From Anaerolentibacter hominis (GTDB lineage Bacteria > Bacillota > Clostridia > Lachnospirales > Lachnospiraceae), in contig NZ_JAWDIX010000002.1 in assembly GCF_032380675.1 (NCBI RefSeq), forward strand, positions 423,901-487,900: a stretch of DNA of 64,000 nucleotides. Reading direction: 5' to 3'. The position numbers were made by a program, and so were the translations under genes. The notes beneath the pieces were generated by a model that worked only from the letters and a program-made list of their open reading frames with translations, was not told the DNA's origin and searched no databases. The first letter of the stretch is position 1; every line of letters begins with the position of its first letter. Of this stretch, positions 17,043 through 25,526 are shown in pieces.

Positions 17043-17867
17043 ATGAATTATGTGACATTAAATAACGGTGTAAAGATTCCTCAGATCGGGCTTGGAGTGT
17101 TCCGGCTGCCGGAAGAGGAAGAAGCAGTCCGCACGGTGAAAATGGGGCTTGAAAACGGATACCGCCATATTGATACGGCGACAATTTATCAAAACGAAGC
17201 CGCTGTGGGCCGGGCGGTCCGGGAGAGCGGCGTGCCCAGAGATGAAATTTTTATTACAACCAAGGTGTGGAATGACAAACAGAGAACAGGTGAGGTTGAG
17301 GCTTCCTTTGAAGCCAGCTTAAAGGCCCTTGATACCGATTATATTGATCTCTATCTGGTCCATTGGCCGGTTCCGGCGTATTTTAAGAATACCTGGAAGA
17401 AGCTGGAGAAAATTTACAGTTCAGGCAAGATCCGTGCAGTGGGCGTAAGTAATTTCCGCATCCAGGACCTGAAAGCACTGGAGGAAGTCTCTGATCTGGT
17501 TCCAGCAGTGAATCAGATTGAACTGCAGCCATATTTTCAGCAGTATGAGCTGGTGGAATACTGTGAGAGCAAAGGGATTAAGGTGGAGGCCTGGGGTCCG
17601 TTTACCGCGGGAAAAACGGGGCTGTTTAAAGAGCCTGTCCTTGTGAACCTGTCGGAAAAGTACGGTAAGACTCCTGCTCAGATTATCCTGCGCTTTGATG
17701 TGCAGAGGGGTATTATTCCTCTTCCCAAATCATCCAGTCCGGCCAGACAGAAGGAAAATCTGGATGTTTTTGATTTTGAGCTGACGAATGAGGAGATGGG
17801 AATGCTGAAAAGTATGGACTGCGGCGGCAGAGTAGGCCGAAATCCGGACAACAGTGATTTTGAGTAA
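17043..17867 (+). CDS. Aldo/keto reductase
   Basis: NAD(P)H-dependent reductase of carbonyl compounds with a TIM-barrel fold, 274 residues from ATG 17043 (TAGGAGGT upstream). The catalytic tetrad is complete: D44, Y49, K74 and H107 (DTATIY, TTKVW, LVHWP). The cofactor site IPLPKSSSPARQKENLDVFDF is present near the C-terminus. Its closest group is the 2,5-diketo-gluconate reductase/methylglyoxal reductase type. It may reduce the aldehyde released by the upstream aldolase, or act in general detoxification. A terminator follows. Confidence 0.93.
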   Translation: MNYVTLNNGVKIPQIGLGVFRLPEEEEAVRTVKMGLENGYRHIDTATIYQNEAAVGRAVRESGVPRDEIFITTKVWNDKQRTGEVEASFEASLKALDTDYIDLYLVHWPVPAYFKNTWKKLEKIYSSGKIRAVGVSNFRIQDLKALEEVSDLVPAVNQIELQPYFQQYELVEYCESKGIKVEAWGPFTAGKTGLFKEPVLVNLSEKYGKTPAQIILRFDVQRGIIPLPKSSSPARQKENLDVFDFELTNEEMGMLKSMDCGGRVGRNPDNSDFE

Positions 17868-17904
17868 TGAAAGATTATGATTGAAATAGTGTATATGTAT
17901 CTTG

Positions 17905-17938
17905 AGAGACATTCGTTTTTTGCGGATGTCTCTTTTTA
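17905..17938 (+). terminator. Terminator after the aldo/keto reductase
   Basis: Stem AGAGACAT/ATGTCTCT (17905-17912, 17926-17933) followed by TTTTT. Confidence 0.8.
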
Positions 17939-17964
17939 TTGCATAGGAAGCGTACCTGCGTTTG

Positions 17965-17994
17965 TTGATTATAATTTGTATGGGCGGTTATACT
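17965..17994 (+). promoter_or_regulatory. Candidate metNIQ promoter
   Basis: TTGATT (17965-17970), 18-base spacer, TATACT (17989-17994), 36 bases before metN. The leader is too short for a SAM or T-box riboswitch and none is seen. Confidence 0.4.
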
Positions 17995-18029
17995 AACACC
18001 AGAAATAAGGTTTGACAGGGAGTGTACTT

Positions 18030-19031
18030 ATGGAACCCATGATTCGGCTGGAGCATATAACGAAAAAATTTATGAATGGAAATGCCGGGATTACGGTTCT
18101 TAATGATATTAGTTTATCCGTTGATGCCGGTGAAATATACGGAATCATTGGTTCTTCCGGTGCGGGAAAAAGCACTCTGGTCCGCTGTATGAATTTCCTG
18201 GAGAAACCTCAGCAGGGGCAGGTTTATATCGAAGGGAAGCTGTTAAACCAGATGTCGCCCCGGGAGCTGAATGAAACAAGACAATCTATGGGGATGATAT
18301 TTCAGCAGTTCGGACTGCTGATGCAGCGCACGGCCCTGGACAATGTCTGCCTTTCCATGGAAATAAAAGGTATATCCCGTAAAAATGCCAGAGAAAAGGG
18401 AAAAGAACTTCTGGAACTGGTAGGCATGCCGGACAAAATGTACGCATATCCCTCCCAGCTGTCAGGAGGACAGAAACAAAGAGTGGCAATTGCAAGAGCA
18501 CTTGCAGTTAACCCCAAGATATTATTTTGCGATGAAGCCACAAGTGCGCTTGACCCGACCACAACCCAGTCTATTCTGGAACTGCTGGAAAATATTAATC
18601 AACAGTTCGGCATTACGATTGTTATGATTACTCATCAGATGGAAGTGGTTGAGAGAATTTGCCGGAAGGTGGCTGTGCTGGACGGGGGCAAAATTGCTGA
18701 GGAGGGTCCTGTGTCCGAGCTGTTTGCCAGTCCGGAGACAGAAGCTTCCCAGAGGTTGATTTATAAGGCCGGGTGGAAGATGAAAATCCCCCCTCACAGC
18801 AGAGAATACCGGATTGTTTTCGATGGTCTGTCCTCCTATCAGCCGGTTATCGCGGATATGGTACTGGAATGTCAGATTCCGGTTAATATTCTGTATGCAG
18901 ATACGACTAATCTGGGAGGGCAGGCGGTGGGGCAGATGGTCATCCAAATTCCGGACGGCGCACAAGGAGAGATAACCGGATATTTAGAGCGGCTTAAGAT
19001 CCGTTATGAGGAGGTAAAGGGATATGCCTGA
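18030..19031 (+). CDS. metN: Methionine ABC transporter ATPase MetN
   Basis: Cytoplasmic ATPase of a methionine importer, 333 residues from ATG 18030 (AGGGAG upstream). Walker A GSSGAGKST (41-49), Q-loop, signature LSGGQKQR and Walker B ILFCDEATS are intact. The C-terminal 100 residues are a NIL-type regulatory domain, typical of MetN and used for feedback inhibition by methionine. Overlapping stop and start with metI indicate coupling. No SAM riboswitch is visible, so regulation must be by another route. Confidence 0.95.
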   Translation: MEPMIRLEHITKKFMNGNAGITVLNDISLSVDAGEIYGIIGSSGAGKSTLVRCMNFLEKPQQGQVYIEGKLLNQMSPRELNETRQSMGMIFQQFGLLMQRTALDNVCLSMEIKGISRKNAREKGKELLELVGMPDKMYAYPSQLSGGQKQRVAIARALAVNPKILFCDEATSALDPTTTQSILELLENINQQFGITIVMITHQMEVVERICRKVAVLDGGKIAEEGPVSELFASPETEASQRLIYKAGWKMKIPPHSREYRIVFDGLSSYQPVIADMVLECQIPVNILYADTTNLGGQAVGQMVIQIPDGAQGEITGYLERLKIRYEEVKGYA

Positions 19032-19680
19032 ACTAGCAAAAACACTGCTGACCGGATTGGGTGAAACCCTTTATATGACAATCGGAGCCTCGGTTTTAGC
19101 CTATCTGCTGGGTCTTCCTCTGGGCGTTCTTATTTTTACAAGTGAGAAAGGCGGCATCCGTCCCCGACGTACGCTGCACACGGTATTAGGCATCACAGTG
19201 AATCTGCTGCGGTCTGTTCCCTTTATTATTTTGCTAATTGCGGTAATGCCTTTTACCAGATGGATTGCAGGTACCACAATAGGTTCCACGGCAACGATCG
19301 TACCTCTGGTCATTGGTTCTGCACCCTATGTGGCAAGACTGACGGAAACCTCCTTAAAGGAGGTGGATGCGGGGCTGATTGAGGCGGCGCAGTCCATGGG
19401 GGCATCGGACCGGCAGATTGTGTGGAAAGTGCTGCTTCCGGAGGCCATACCGTCTCTTCTGCTGGGAGGCACGATTGCGGTGACAACAATTCTGGGATAT
19501 TCTGCTATGTCAGGATTTGTTGGCGGCGGGGGCCTGGGGGATATTGCTATTCGATATGGATACTATCGTTACAATACACCGGTTATGTTTTTGACAATCG
19601 GGATTCTGGTCCTGATTGTACAGATCATCCAGGAAACGGGACTTTCGCTGTCCCGCAGAAAGGATAAGCGAAACCGATAA
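19024..19680 (+). CDS. metI: Methionine ABC transporter permease MetI
   Basis: Integral membrane permease, 218 residues with five to six membrane helices. The EAA loop that contacts MetN is visible (EAAQSMGASDRQIVWKVLLPEA). The start overlaps metN by 8 bases, with GAGGTAAAGGG as SD. With metN and metQ it forms a complete methionine-uptake (MUT-family) transporter. Confidence 0.95.
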   Translation: MPELAKTLLTGLGETLYMTIGASVLAYLLGLPLGVLIFTSEKGGIRPRRTLHTVLGITVNLLRSVPFIILLIAVMPFTRWIAGTTIGSTATIVPLVIGSAPYVARLTETSLKEVDAGLIEAAQSMGASDRQIVWKVLLPEAIPSLLLGGTIAVTTILGYSAMSGFVGGGGLGDIAIRYGYYRYNTPVMFLTIGILVLIVQIIQETGLSLSRRKDKRNR

Positions 19681-19699
19681 CAGGAGGAATCATAGAAAG

Positions 19700-20515
19700 A
19701 TGAACAGTAAACAAATAATGGCTATGGTATTGGCCGGGTGCATTATCCTGCTGGCGGGATGCTCCGGACCGCAAAACGCAAATGACAATATAATCCGGGT
19801 GGGGGCAAACGCTTCACCTCATGCGGAAATACTCAGGCAGGCACAGGGAATGATGGCGCAGAGAGGGTATACGCTTGAAATCATTGAATACTCAGACTAT
19901 ATTCAGCCGAATCTGGCGCTGGATTCCAGAGAGCTGGACGCCAATTATTTTCAGCACGAACCGTATCTGGAACGGTTTAACGAGGAGAGAGGAACCGATC
20001 TTACGGCAATAGCGGCAATCCACTATGAACTCTTTGGCGTCTACGGCGGAAAAACAAAATCACTGGATGAGTTAAAGACCGGCGCGGTGATTGCAGTGCC
20101 CAATGACACAACAAATGAAGCCAGAGCACTGATGCTGCTGGAAGAGCTGGGACTTATCAGACTGAAGGAAGGAAGCGGCATGCTGGCCACGACCCAGGAT
20201 ATTGAGGAAAATATGGGACAGTATGAAATATTGGAATTGGAAGCGGCCCAGATTCCAAGATCCCTGAGAGATGTGGATCTGGCTGTCATGAATGGTAATT
20301 ATGCGCTTGCGGCAGGCTTAAGTATAAGGAAAGACGCCCTGGCAAAAGAAGATGAACTTAGGGGCGCAGTGGAGACCTATGCCAACATACTGGCGGCAAA
20401 GGCCGGAGAAGAAGCGAATCCGGGTATCCAGGCCCTGGCGGAAATTCTAAAGAGCGAGGAAATTCAGACTTTCATAGAGGAAAACTATGGAGGAAATGTA
20501 CTGCCGGTTTATTAA
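19700..20515 (+). CDS. metQ: Methionine-binding lipoprotein MetQ (NlpA family)
   Basis: Extracellular substrate-binding lipoprotein, 271 residues from ATG 19700 (AGGAGGAA upstream). The signal peptide ends in the lipobox LLAGC, so Cys at about residue 22 would be lipidated. The body matches the NlpA/MetQ family (VGANASPHAEILRQAQ, YFQHEPYLERF). A longer reading that overlaps metI is rejected. It is the last gene of the metNIQ operon; a long perfect hairpin follows. Confidence 0.94.
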   Translation: MNSKQIMAMVLAGCIILLAGCSGPQNANDNIIRVGANASPHAEILRQAQGMMAQRGYTLEIIEYSDYIQPNLALDSRELDANYFQHEPYLERFNEERGTDLTAIAAIHYELFGVYGGKTKSLDELKTGAVIAVPNDTTNEARALMLLEELGLIRLKEGSGMLATTQDIEENMGQYEILELEAAQIPRSLRDVDLAVMNGNYALAAGLSIRKDALAKEDELRGAVETYANILAAKAGEEANPGIQALAEILKSEEIQTFIEENYGGNVLPVY

Positions 20516-20566
20516 AATGGAGCCGACAACCGTTGCAAACTTGAATAGATATTATATTGCCAGGTA

Positions 20567-20618
20567 CAGAGAAACATGGTAAGCTGTAAATGCGGATTAC
20601 CATGTTTCTCTGCTTCTA
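20567..20618 (+). terminator. Long-stem hairpin after metQ
   Basis: Perfect 16-bp inverted repeat, CAGAGAAACATGGTAA (20567-20582) and its complement (20597-20612), with a 14-base loop and a short T-rich tail. Probably the metNIQ terminator, though the weak U-tract leaves room for another role. The rest of 20516-20797 holds a TATAAT at 20728-20733 and a possible antisense gene remnant. Confidence 0.6.
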
Positions 20619-20797
20619 TATCACTTAAAGATTTGATTTCATTTCTCTCACAAAAATCAGTGAATGAATCCATTACTTCTTTGTTTTGCACCTTGACAAC
20701 CAGATAGACTTTACATAAATCATATGCTATAATTTTGATACCTGTAAATTGTGGTTTTCTGCTGCGTCCAAAGGCAGCAGAGAGAGGAGTTACTGCG

Positions 20798-21088
20798 ATG
20801 ACAGACCATGAAATAATGCAGACAATGCAGGGAATGTTTGAGCCGGTTCACAGACAGCTGGCAGATATGGATAGCAGAATAGAGAATTTGCAGAGTGACA
20901 TAGATAAGCTGAAACTGCAAAATGAAAATATTATTATTCCTGCTCTCCAAATACTGGCGGAGAATTATATGCCGGCAGCGGTTGCCTATGAAAAGGATAC
21001 TTCCAGGATCGGAATCCTGGAAAGGCGGATGGATACGGTGGAAACAGTTGTTGAAGAACACAGTAAAGTGTTAAATACAATCGCATAA
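20798..21088 (+). CDS. Small coiled-coil protein of unknown function
   Basis: Not assigned to a named family. 96 residues from ATG 20798 (GAGAGGAG upstream). Residues about 15-50 and 70-95 have heptad patterns of a coiled coil (ADMDSRIENLQSDIDKLKLQNE and RIGILERRMDTVETVVEEHS), joined by LAENYMPAAVAYEK. No membrane segment or signal peptide. Short proteins with this EHSKVL-type ending are common in clostridia, sometimes beside regulators. It stands alone between metQ and a PfkB kinase. Confidence 0.7.
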   Translation: MTDHEIMQTMQGMFEPVHRQLADMDSRIENLQSDIDKLKLQNENIIIPALQILAENYMPAAVAYEKDTSRIGILERRMDTVETVVEEHSKVLNTIA

Positions 21089-21178
21089 TGGGATAGTATA
21101 GACAAGGTGTGAAGTCAAAGACTAGACACCTTATGTTTATGGGATATACATAAAATCTTTTTTAGGAGCGGAGGATAC

Positions 21179-22129
21179 ATGATGAAACAGAAAGCACCAG
21201 AGGTAATATGTATGGGAATGGCTGTTGTGGATGTCTCGGTTACCGGATACGGAAAGGCTCGTTACAGTGCTGAGATGGTACTGGCAGATTCTGTGTCAAT
21301 TCACACCGGCGGGGACGCGCTTAATGAAGCCGTAATCATTTCAAGACTGGGGCACACGGTCAAGCTGGTGTGCGGCGTTGGGGAGGATGAAGCAGGAGAA
21401 ATTGTTACGAACCATGCGCAGAAGGAAGGGGTGGACATCAGCGGAATCACCCGCTATCCGGAGGGGCATACGCATATTTCTATTCCGATGATTCATCCGG
21501 ACGGGGAGAAAACGATGGTCTCCACAGGGCCGTATTCGGCTCCGTACTATACGCCGGATCTGTCAGTTCTGGAACCGGTCAAAGTGCTGTCGCTGGGGAG
21601 TCTGTTCAGAGATCCGTTTAATGATAAGGAAATATTGCTGGAGACAGTGAAAACGGCAAAGGAAAATGGAACGATAGTCTGTGCGGATGTGAAGCTGAAT
21701 GACGGGAAGAAGATGTTGAAGGATATCAAAGAAGCACTGCCGTACATAGATTATATTTTCCCGAATGAGGGCGAGGCCAGGAACTATACGGGCAGAGAGG
21801 ATCTGGACGAAGCGGCGGACGTTATTCTGGGCTATGGTGTGAAACATGCAGTGATCAAATTAGGGAAGGATGGATGTCTGGTAAAGTCAAAGGATACCAG
21901 AATGATTGTTCCAAGCTATCCGATTGAGGCTCTGGATACAACCGGCTGCGGCGATAATTTTGCGGCGGGCTTTATTACCGCTTTGGTAGAGGGTAAAACC
22001 CTGCGGGAATGCTGCGAATTTGCCACGGCAGTGGGAGCGGTGGCGGCGCTGTCGGTGGGCGCGACGACCGGTGTGACCAGCCGGGAAAAGGTGGAGGCCT
22101 TTATGAAAGAACAGAAGCGGGGAGAATAA
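21179..22129 (+). CDS. PfkB-family carbohydrate kinase (paralogue 2)
   Basis: 316 residues from ATG 21179 (GGAGCGGAGG upstream). Strongly similar along its whole length to the kinases at 15.1 and 22.2 kb. The glycine motif is HTGGDALNEAVIISRLG. The active-site motif reads TTGCGDNFAAGF with catalytic D259, where most members have GAGD; the Ala-to-Cys change is at the anion hole but the base is kept. The substrate is unknown. The next kinase gene begins 44 bases downstream, so the two probably form an operon. Confidence 0.9.
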   Translation: MMKQKAPEVICMGMAVVDVSVTGYGKARYSAEMVLADSVSIHTGGDALNEAVIISRLGHTVKLVCGVGEDEAGEIVTNHAQKEGVDISGITRYPEGHTHISIPMIHPDGEKTMVSTGPYSAPYYTPDLSVLEPVKVLSLGSLFRDPFNDKEILLETVKTAKENGTIVCADVKLNDGKKMLKDIKEALPYIDYIFPNEGEARNYTGREDLDEAADVILGYGVKHAVIKLGKDGCLVKSKDTRMIVPSYPIEALDTTGCGDNFAAGFITALVEGKTLRECCEFATAVGAVAALSVGATTGVTSREKVEAFMKEQKRGE

Positions 22130-22173
22130 TCCTGCATGTTAAAATGGACATAGATAAGAAGGGAGAAGAGGAT

Positions 22174-23118
22174 ATGGAAGGAACAACGGCAGAAGTAATC
22201 TGTGTGGGTCAGGCACTGGTGGACTGTATTTTGAAGGGGTGGAATACCACGCCTTTGAATAACAATGTTTATGTGGCGGAGTCGGTCTCTATCAACATCG
22301 GAGGGGACGCGTACAATGAGTCGGTGATCGTTTCACGGCTTGGACATCATGTAAAATTGATGTGCGGGCTTGGAAGGGATGAGGCCGGCCGGATGATCAC
22401 GGAGAAAGCCCAGGCAAGCGGTGTTGATTTAAGCGCAGTGGTGTATGATGATGAGGCAAAATCTCCGATCACGAATTTGATCGTAGACGATAAGGGAGAG
22501 AGAAAATCGGTTAGTACCCCGGCTCATCTGGTAGAGTTTTTCCGGCCGGATGTCAGCCAGTTTAAGGGCGTAAAAGTGATTTCAATAGCCAGTTTATTCC
22601 GGGCGCCGTTTAACAAGCCGGATATTGTTTTGGAAGTGGCGAAAGCCGCAAAGGAAGCAGGAGCAATTCTATGCGCGGATGTTAAGGTTGCCAACTGCAA
22701 TCAGCTGATGCTGGAGGATATTAAGGAAGCACTTCCCTATATCGACTATATTTTCCCGAATGAATCGGAGGCAGAATTTTATACCGGCAAGGAAACCTAT
22801 GAGGAGATGGCGGATGTACTGCTTGGATATGGGGTGAAAAACGTTATTATAAAGACCGGGCCGGAAGGCTGCTTTGTGAAGAACCAGGAGGAATGTTTTA
22901 CCGTTCCCGCCTATAAGCTGCATGCGGTGGACGGCACCGGAGCAGGAGATAATTACGCCGCAGGATTTATTGACGGGCTGCTGCACGGTATGAATCTTCG
23001 TGAGTGCTGTGATTTTGCCACGGCTGCCGCCGCAATCTGCGTACAGTCCATCGGCGCTACAACCGGTGTAAAGAGCAGAGAACAGGTGCTTGATTATCTG
23101 AAAACTACAGAAAAATAG
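22174..23118 (+). CDS. PfkB-family carbohydrate kinase (paralogue 3)
   Basis: 314 residues from ATG 22174 (GGGAGAAGAGG upstream); an in-frame ATG at 22144 is possible, and a longer reading into the previous gene is not credible. It shows INIGGDAYNESVIVSRLG and DGTGAGDNYAAGF with catalytic D259. By eye it is closer to the 15.1-kb paralogue than to its neighbour in the active-site loop. Tandem duplication is the simplest origin. Substrate unknown. It is followed by a strong terminator and then sigG. Confidence 0.9.
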   Translation: MEGTTAEVICVGQALVDCILKGWNTTPLNNNVYVAESVSINIGGDAYNESVIVSRLGHHVKLMCGLGRDEAGRMITEKAQASGVDLSAVVYDDEAKSPITNLIVDDKGERKSVSTPAHLVEFFRPDVSQFKGVKVISIASLFRAPFNKPDIVLEVAKAAKEAGAILCADVKVANCNQLMLEDIKEALPYIDYIFPNESEAEFYTGKETYEEMADVLLGYGVKNVIIKTGPEGCFVKNQEECFTVPAYKLHAVDGTGAGDNYAAGFIDGLLHGMNLRECCDFATAAAAICVQSIGATTGVKSREQVLDYLKTTEK

Positions 23119-23176
23119 CTGTAAATTGGTTAGAATAGCCCGACAGATAACTATGGATATATTTACCAGATGATGT

Positions 23177-23210
23177 AAATGCAGGTTCTTATAAGGACCT
23201 GCATTTTTTG
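23177..23210 (+). terminator. Terminator after the kinase pair
   Basis: 10-bp stem AAATGCAGGT/ACCTGCATTT (23177-23186, 23197-23206) running into a T-tract. Confidence 0.88.
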
Positions 23211-23304
23211 GAAATATTAACCTGAGAACCGACAGTATAATCCTGATGAAATCCGTGAATCATTTATGTATCGAAAACACATAAATGGTGGAGGAGGTTT
23301 CTCT

Positions 23305-24096
23305 ATGGCATTATATAAGGTTGAAATCTGCGGGGTCAATACATCCAGGCTGCCGATCTTAAAGGAACAGGAAAAACAGGAGTTATTTAAACGGATTCTG
23401 GATGGCGATCAAAGAGCAAGGGAAGCTTATATTAAGGGAAATCTCAGGCTGGTGCTCAGTATTATTCAGCGGTTTGCAAACAGCAGCGAAAACATGGACG
23501 ACCTGTTTCAGATCGGCTGCATCGGATTAATAAAAGCGATTGATAATTTTGATATTACACAGAATGTGAAGTTCAGTACCTATGCCGTTCCCATGATAGT
23601 GGGGGAAATCCGGCGCTATCTCAGGGATAATAATTCGATCCGGGTCAGCCGGTCTTTAAGAGATACGGCGTATAAGGCAATCTATGCAAGAGAGGCCATG
23701 ATAAGAAAAAATGACAAGGAGCCAACGATTGAAGAGGTGGCTGCTGAGATCGGCTTAAAGCCGGAAGACATAACCACAGCCCTGGACGCCATACAGAGCC
23801 CTGTTTCTCTCTATGAACCTGTCTATTCGGAAGGCGGGGACACCCTCTTTATTATGGATCAGATCAGTGATAAAAATAATAAAGAAGAAAACTGGGTGGA
23901 GGAGATCTCTCTGCGCGAGGCGATGAACAGGCTGTCGCAGAGGGAACACAATATTATCGACCTGCGTTTCTATCAGGGAAAAACACAGATGGAAGTAGCG
24001 GAGGAAATCGGTATCAGCCAGGCACAGGTGAGCCGTCTGGAGAAAAATGCACTGCGGTCCATGAAAGGATATTTGAGTCAGGAAAAGGATCAATAA
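23305..24096 (+). CDS. sigG: RNA polymerase sporulation sigma factor sigma-G
   Basis: Late forespore sigma factor. 263 residues from ATG 23305 (GGAGGAGG upstream). The sigma-G N-terminus YKVEICGVNTSRLPIL is diagnostic. Region 2 (GNLRLVLSIIQRFANSSENMDDLFQIGCIGLIKAIDNFD), region 3 and region 4 (QMEVAEEIGISQAQVSRLEK) are complete. In many Firmicutes sigG follows sigE directly; here about 9.3 kb of metabolic genes separates them. It has its own terminator. Confidence 0.97.
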   Translation: MALYKVEICGVNTSRLPILKEQEKQELFKRILDGDQRAREAYIKGNLRLVLSIIQRFANSSENMDDLFQIGCIGLIKAIDNFDITQNVKFSTYAVPMIVGEIRRYLRDNNSIRVSRSLRDTAYKAIYAREAMIRKNDKEPTIEEVAAEIGLKPEDITTALDAIQSPVSLYEPVYSEGGDTLFIMDQISDKNNKEENWVEEISLREAMNRLSQREHNIIDLRFYQGKTQMEVAEEIGISQAQVSRLEKNALRSMKGYLSQEKDQ

Positions 24097-24142
24097 AAGA
24101 ACAGGGCAGGGCTGAATCAGAACCTGCCGCATAAGAAACTAG

Positions 24143-24180
24143 AAACACCGGAGCGCATGTCGAACCGGTGTTTGCTTTTT
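24143..24180 (+). terminator. Terminator after sigG
   Basis: 9-bp stem AAACACCGG/CCGGTGTTT (24143-24151, 24165-24173) with a T-rich tail. Confidence 0.82.
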
Positions 24181-24189
24181 GCTGTTATC

Positions 24190-24228
24190 ATGGTATAATA
24201 TCTAATGATATTATACCAGTGCCGGAGC
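24190..24228 (+). repeat. AT-rich palindrome with GTGCCGGAGC tail, copy 1
   Basis: The arms GGTATAATATC and GATATTATACC surround a 4-base centre and are followed by AGTGCCGGAGC. All 39 bases recur, inverted and identical, at 51563-51601; a looser copy is at 58897-58931. TATAAT within it, preceded by TTGCTT 16 bases upstream, may serve as promoter for the next gene. Confidence 0.85.
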
Positions 24229-24253
24229 AGCTGTTCGGAAAGGGAGGGATTGT

Positions 24254-24979
24254 ATGGACGCATGGAATCCGTGGCATGGATGCCGCCGTGTCAGTCCGGG
24301 ATGTAAGCATTGCTATGTGTTTCGAAGAGACGAAGAATACGGACTCAATCCGCAGGAAATCCGTAAAACGAAAAGCTTTTCACTCCCCGTGCAGAAAAAC
24401 CGCAGGGGCGACTACAAGCTGAAACGGGAGAAAGAGATTTTTACCTGCGGAACCTCTGATTTTTTCCTGGAGGAAGCCGATGAATGGCGGATACAGGCCT
24501 GGCAGATGATCAGAGAACGGAGTGACCTGGATTTTTTGATTATTACAAAGCGAATACAGCGGTTTACCGTCAATCTGCCGGAGGACTGGGGGGAAGGATA
24601 CCCGAACGTACATATCGGATGTACCTGTGAGAATCAGAATCGGACAGATTACAGAATGCCTGTTTTCCTGTCGCTGCCCATCTGCCACCGCCATATTATA
24701 CATGAACCTATGCTGGAGCCGATTGAGATCGCCGGTTATTTAGAGCAGGGCGGGATCGAAAGTGTTATCTGCGGCGGAGAGTCAGGGCCGGAGGGCCGGG
24801 TATGCGACTATGCCTGGATCATGAACACGATGCTCCAGTGTGTGGAACATGATGTCCCGTTTCACTTTAAGCAGACCGGAACACATTTTAAACGGGGAGA
24901 GAAAATATATACAATTGACCGGAAGGATCAATGCTCCCAGGCGGCGAAAGCCGGAATTGATTATAAATATAAAAGCTAG
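24254..24979 (+). CDS. DUF5131 family protein (phage gp37/gp68-like)
   Basis: 241 residues from ATG 24254 (GGGAGGG upstream). The N-terminus WNPWHGCRRVSPGCKHCYVFRR matches the DUF5131 family, with three cysteines (C10, C17, C20) spaced like a radical-SAM iron-sulfur motif. Also visible are the conserved FLIITKR, NVHIGCTCEN, HEPMLEP and VICGGESGPEGR. Family members occur in phages and in bacterial genomes; biochemical function is not established to my knowledge. No neighbour suggests a role. It may have entered by transfer, but codon use does not stand out. Confidence 0.8.
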   Translation: MDAWNPWHGCRRVSPGCKHCYVFRRDEEYGLNPQEIRKTKSFSLPVQKNRRGDYKLKREKEIFTCGTSDFFLEEADEWRIQAWQMIRERSDLDFLIITKRIQRFTVNLPEDWGEGYPNVHIGCTCENQNRTDYRMPVFLSLPICHRHIIHEPMLEPIEIAGYLEQGGIESVICGGESGPEGRVCDYAWIMNTMLQCVEHDVPFHFKQTGTHFKRGEKIYTIDRKDQCSQAAKAGIDYKYKS

Positions 24980-24998
24980 GACAGAGGAGAAAAGCCGC

Positions 24999-25048
24999 TT
25001 GACTTTTCTCTTCTTTTTATTATAATAGTTAAATATTGAACTGTTCAA
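24999..25048 (+). promoter_or_regulatory. MarR gene promoter with palindromic operator
   Basis: TTGACT (24999-25004), 16-base spacer, TATAAT (25021-25026), then a perfect palindrome TTGAACTGTTCAA (25036-25048) just downstream of the -10. The placement fits autorepression by the MarR protein encoded next. Confidence 0.65.
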
Positions 25049-25069
25049 AAAAGAACCAAAGGAGGATCT

Positions 25070-25498
25070 ATGAAACCTAAGATTAGCCTGCTGACAGATG
25101 GGCGTAAGATAAGGAAGGCATATGAAAGTTCATTTAAAGAATTTGTGCAGGCATATGGGCTGACACAGAATGAACTGGATGTGCTGCTGTTTCTTGCCAA
25201 CAATCCCGGATATGACACGGCAAAAGATATTGTGGAAATGAGACTGCTGTCCAAATCCCATGTCTGCAAGTCGGTGGAAACACTGACCAGAAGAGGTTTC
25301 CTCACCGGTATTCAGGACGAGCGGGACAGGCGCAGTATTCATCTGACCGTGCTGGAAGCGGCCGGTCCGGTGGTTGCACAGGCCCGGCAAATACAGCGGG
25401 AGTTCTATGAACTTCTTTATAAGGGCATCACACCGGAAGAACGGGATGTACTGCAGAAGATATTCAGAAAAATGTCTGAAAATCTTAGACATATTTAA
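25070..25498 (+). CDS. MarR-family transcriptional regulator
   Basis: Winged helix-turn-helix dimeric repressor, 142 residues, ATG 25070 with AAAGGAGGA. The DNA-binding region is LTQNELDVLLFLANNPGYDTAKDIVEMRLLSKSHVCKSVETLTRRGFL followed by the wing DERDRRSIHLTV. The first and last helices would form the dimer interface. A palindrome overlaps its own promoter. It is 28 bases upstream of a TSUP permease, so it likely controls both genes. Confidence 0.93.
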   Translation: MKPKISLLTDGRKIRKAYESSFKEFVQAYGLTQNELDVLLFLANNPGYDTAKDIVEMRLLSKSHVCKSVETLTRRGFLTGIQDERDRRSIHLTVLEAAGPVVAQARQIQREFYELLYKGITPEERDVLQKIFRKMSENLRHI

Positions 25499-25526
25499 AA
25501 AACAGACAAAGGAAGGTTAGACAACT

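Noticed and set aside
17868..18029. SAM or T-box riboswitch before metNIQ
   Set aside because: Between the terminator and metN there are fewer than 100 bases, and no S-box or T-box core is seen.
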